Shown here: one piece after another, positions 6,004 to 7,709 of the stretch
Layout: each line of letters begins with the position of its first letter
How positions within the stretch are numbered: position 1 is the first letter of the stretch
Assembly: GCA_007125415.1 (NCBI GenBank)
Contig: SLDH01000371.1
Coordinates: forward strand, 1 to 7,709
Source of the DNA: Roseovarius sp.
Lineage (GTDB): Bacteria > Pseudomonadota > Alphaproteobacteria > Rhodobacterales > Rhodobacteraceae
Length of the DNA: 7,709 nucleotides
Direction of reading: 5' to 3'
Made by a program: the position numbers and the translations under genes
Notes under the pieces: model-generated
Seen by the model: only the letters and a program-made list of their open reading frames with translations
Database searches by the model: none
What the model was told of the DNA's origin: nothing

Positions 6004-6130
6004 GGGTTGGCCTGTCTTCCACAATGGGGGTCCGCGCGAGGCTGTGCAAGCCATCTGCCGGGACAGGACACGGGTTTTCTCGCTCAAAAGTGACTTGGCA
6101 TTTACCGCGCAAGCGGTCATTTGACGATTG

Positions 6131-6940
6131 ATGATACGCCGCATTCTCTCATTTTGCCTCGCCGCGCTGACCGCCGCCACCCTTCCGGCGGCTGCGAACC
6201 CGCTGGATGACGCCATTGCCGTGCGCATCCTTCCGGGCTGGCGCGCGGATGACGGCCGCCACATCGCCGCGATCGAGATGACGCTGGCGCAGGGCTGGAA
6301 AACCTATTGGCGCGCGCCGGGCGATGCGGGCATTCCGCCGCAGTTCGATTGGCGCGGATCGGAAAACCTCTCCGGGGTCGAGGTGAGTTGGCCGACCCCC
6401 CTTGTCATGCTGCAGGACGGGATGCAGGCGATCGGCTATGCCGACCGGGTGATCCTGCCCCTGAGCGTGACGCCTGCGCGGGCGGGCAATGCCGTGCAAC
6501 TCGTCGGCCAGCTTGATATCGGCGTCTGCAGGGATGTCTGCCTGCCCGTGACGCTTGATGTCGCACAGCTTCTGCCCGAGGCGGCGACCAGCCCGGACCC
6601 CCGGATTGCCGCTGCCCTCGCGGACCGGCCCCATACCGGTGCCGAAGCCGGCCTTGGCCGCGCTGTCTGTACCGCCACGCCCGAACGGGACGGGCTGCGC
6701 CTGCGGGCCGAGCTTGATCTGCCCGCGACCGGCGGGCAGGAGGTGGCCATCGTGGAGACGAACAACCCGCTGATCTGGGTCGCGCAGGCCGAAAGCCGGC
6801 GTCAAGGCGGGCGGCTGACTGTGGAGACCGAGCTTTACCATGCAGAAGGGCGGCCCTTCGCGCTGGATCGGAGCGGTATCCGCATCACCGTTCTGGGATC
6901 GACCCGCGCGGTGGATATCAAGGGCTGCTCCGGCGGCTGA
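6131..6940 (+). CDS. Secreted protein with DsbD N-terminal-like (thiol-disulfide) domain
   Basis: A 269-residue exported protein. Residues 1-22 are a signal peptide (two Arg, a hydrophobic core, cleavage likely after P-A-A-A), so it should act in the periplasm. The mature part resembles the N-terminal domain of DsbD/ScsB-type disulfide reductases: G-W-K-T-Y-W-R-A-P-G-D-A-G (55-67), P-P-Q-F-D-W-R-G-S, a W-P-x-P strand, G-Y-A-D-R-V-I-L-P-L, and the cysteine motif G-V-C-R-D-V-C-L-P with Cys133 and Cys137. In DsbD this domain passes electrons from the membrane domain to periplasmic partners. Here the membrane and thioredoxin domains are absent, so an electron donor such as CcdA would have to lie elsewhere. 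Further cysteines occur near residue 183 and close to the C-terminus. The ATG at 6131 is preferred over TTG at 6128; neither has a strong ribosome site. It is divergent from yqgE, and its last 23 bases overlap the convergent RND gene. Confidence 0.85.
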   Translation: MIRRILSFCLAALTAATLPAAANPLDDAIAVRILPGWRADDGRHIAAIEMTLAQGWKTYWRAPGDAGIPPQFDWRGSENLSGVEVSWPTPLVMLQDGMQAIGYADRVILPLSVTPARAGNAVQLVGQLDIGVCRDVCLPVTLDVAQLLPEAATSPDPRIAAALADRPHTGAEAGLGRAVCTATPERDGLRLRAELDLPATGGQEVAIVETNNPLIWVAQAESRRQGGRLTVETELYHAEGRPFALDRSGIRITVLGSTRAVDIKGCSGG

Positions 6941-7709
6941 GGCCGGTCGCGCGGCGCAGCGCCATCGCCACATAAAGCATCAGCACGATCAGCAGACAAC
7001 CCATGGCGAAGAGGGCGAAAACCGGCAGATCGGGCAGCACTTCCGAGAGCAGCCGGGGCATGTCGCCGAACACGACGACCGCGCCGATGGTGGCCGACAT
7101 CCAGCCCAGAACGGCCACGACCCCCAGCGTCAGCATTGCTCGGACACCGCTTTGGCGAAACCGCAGCCCGCGCCGGAACGCCGTGATCTGCCGGAAGATG
7201 TCATGCTGCACGGCGATGAGGGCGGGCACCATGATAAGCACGAGCACCATGCCAAAGCCCAGCCCGTAGACAAGGGTGATGACCGTGGGCTTGAGAAACT
7301 GCGCCTGTTGCGATTGCTCGAAGAGAAGCGGCGCAAGCCCCAGCACGGTGGTCAGCGTGGTGAGCAGCACCGGGCGCAAGCGGTCCGCCGCACCGTCGAT
7401 GATCGACGGGATGAGCCCACGCTCCTGCGCGTATTCATCCACCTGAGTGACCAGCACGATGCTGTCATTGATGATGATGCCGATCATCCCGAGCAGCCCC
7501 ACCACGCTGAACATGCTGAGCGGCACATCCCAGACCGCATGCCCCCAGATCGTGCCGACAAGCCCGAAAGGCACGATCGCCATGATCACGAAAGGCCGCG
7601 TCCAGCTTGAGAATACCCAGGCGAGGACGAGGAAGATGCCCAGCAGGGTCAGCATCAGACCAAACAGCGCATCGCTGAGAAACTCATCCTCCTGTTCCGA
7701 CAAGCCCGC
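6918..7709 (-). CDS. RND family efflux permease, C-terminal part (N-terminus outside the window)
   Basis: The last 263 residues of an inner-membrane proton-driven RND pump (AcrB-type, about 1,000 residues when complete), which exports drugs, lipids or other compounds with a periplasmic adaptor and an outer-membrane channel. The frame is open to the window end. The in-frame TTG at 7703 is an internal codon. Counting from the edge, helices corresponding to TM8-TM12 lie near 14-33, 39-58, 65-88, 113-130 and 142-167. Family motifs include S-W-x-x-P, P-F-G-L-V-G, G-I-I-I-N-D-S-I-V-L-V, R-L-R-P-V-L-L-T-T-L-T-T and Q-A-Q-F-L. Unusually, two more hydrophobic segments (about 191-214 and 230-251) follow the normal last helix before a basic tail. 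The adaptor gene, usually adjacent, would be outside the window. Substrate unknown. Confidence 0.92.
   Translation of the reverse strand, partial: AGLSEQEDEFLSDALFGLMLTLLGIFLVLAWVFSSWTRPFVIMAIVPFGLVGTIWGHAVWDVPLSMFSVVGLLGMIGIIINDSIVLVTQVDEYAQERGLIPSIIDGAADRLRPVLLTTLTTVLGLAPLLFEQSQQAQFLKPTVITLVYGLGFGMVLVLIMVPALIAVQHDIFRQITAFRRGLRFRQSGVRAMLTLGVVAVLGWMSATIGAVVVFGDMPRLLSEVLPDLPVFALFAMGCLLIVLMLYVAMALRRATGLSRRSSP

Noticed and set aside
5982..6071. N-terminal extension of yqgE up to an ATG at 6071
   Set aside because: The extra residues are Pro/Arg/Cys-rich and unlike the family, which begins close to the [10 protein letters not shown] segment. A ribosome site supports a start at 5993.
6104..6117. 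ACCGC-GCAA-GCGGT inverted repeat between yqgE and the DsbD-N-like gene
   Set aside because: The stem is only 5 bp and GC-rich, without a promoter pair or T-run beside it. It is too weak to call an operator or terminator.

Overview
The window is high-GC, densely packed chromosomal DNA. Its gene families (DUF2794, a class III alcohol dehydrogenase, YqgE/AlgH, a DsbD-N-like thiol protein and an RND permease) point to an alphaproteobacterium, most likely a member of the Rhodobacteraceae/Roseobacter group. That assignment is an inference from protein family content. I see no integrase, insertion sequence, CRISPR array, rRNA or tRNA. This looks like ordinary core genome with a few under-characterised conserved proteins.

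Left part (1-1774): the window opens inside a ureohydrolase (agmatinase-family) gene on the plus strand, which ends at 698. About 420 bases without a supported gene follow. They hold a diverged direct repeat with an offset of exactly 210 bases and, at the far end, a hairpin plus T-rich tract that probably terminates the leftward unit. That unit is two small minus-strand genes: an I78-type protease-inhibitor lipoprotein (1511-1774) followed by a DUF2794 protein (1118-1465).

Centre (1775-5318): a divergent intergenic region with a 6-7-6 dyad precedes a rightward cluster. The cluster runs: S-(hydroxymethyl)glutathione dehydrogenase (adhC), an NYN-domain nuclease-like protein with a C-terminal LOTUS/OST-HTH domain, a putative lipoprotein with a conserved-looking Cys/His/Asp set, and, after 104 bases, a YghU-type glutathione transferase. 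The first three genes overlap or nearly touch, so they are probably co-transcribed. The two enzymes at the ends share a glutathione theme. The role of the middle two genes beside them is unknown.

Right part (5319-7709): two GC-rich hairpins lie between the convergent yghU and yqgE genes. yqgE (minus) is divergent from a secreted protein related to the N-terminal domain of DsbD (plus). That gene converges on, and overlaps by 23 bases, an RND efflux permease (minus) whose N-terminal part is cut off by the window end. The permease appears to carry two hydrophobic segments beyond the usual last helix.

No clear new system such as a defence island or biosynthetic cluster is visible. The most promising leads are the Cys/His/Asp lipoprotein, the NYN-LOTUS gene coupled to adhC, the extended RND C-terminus and the 210-base repeat in the non-coding stretch.
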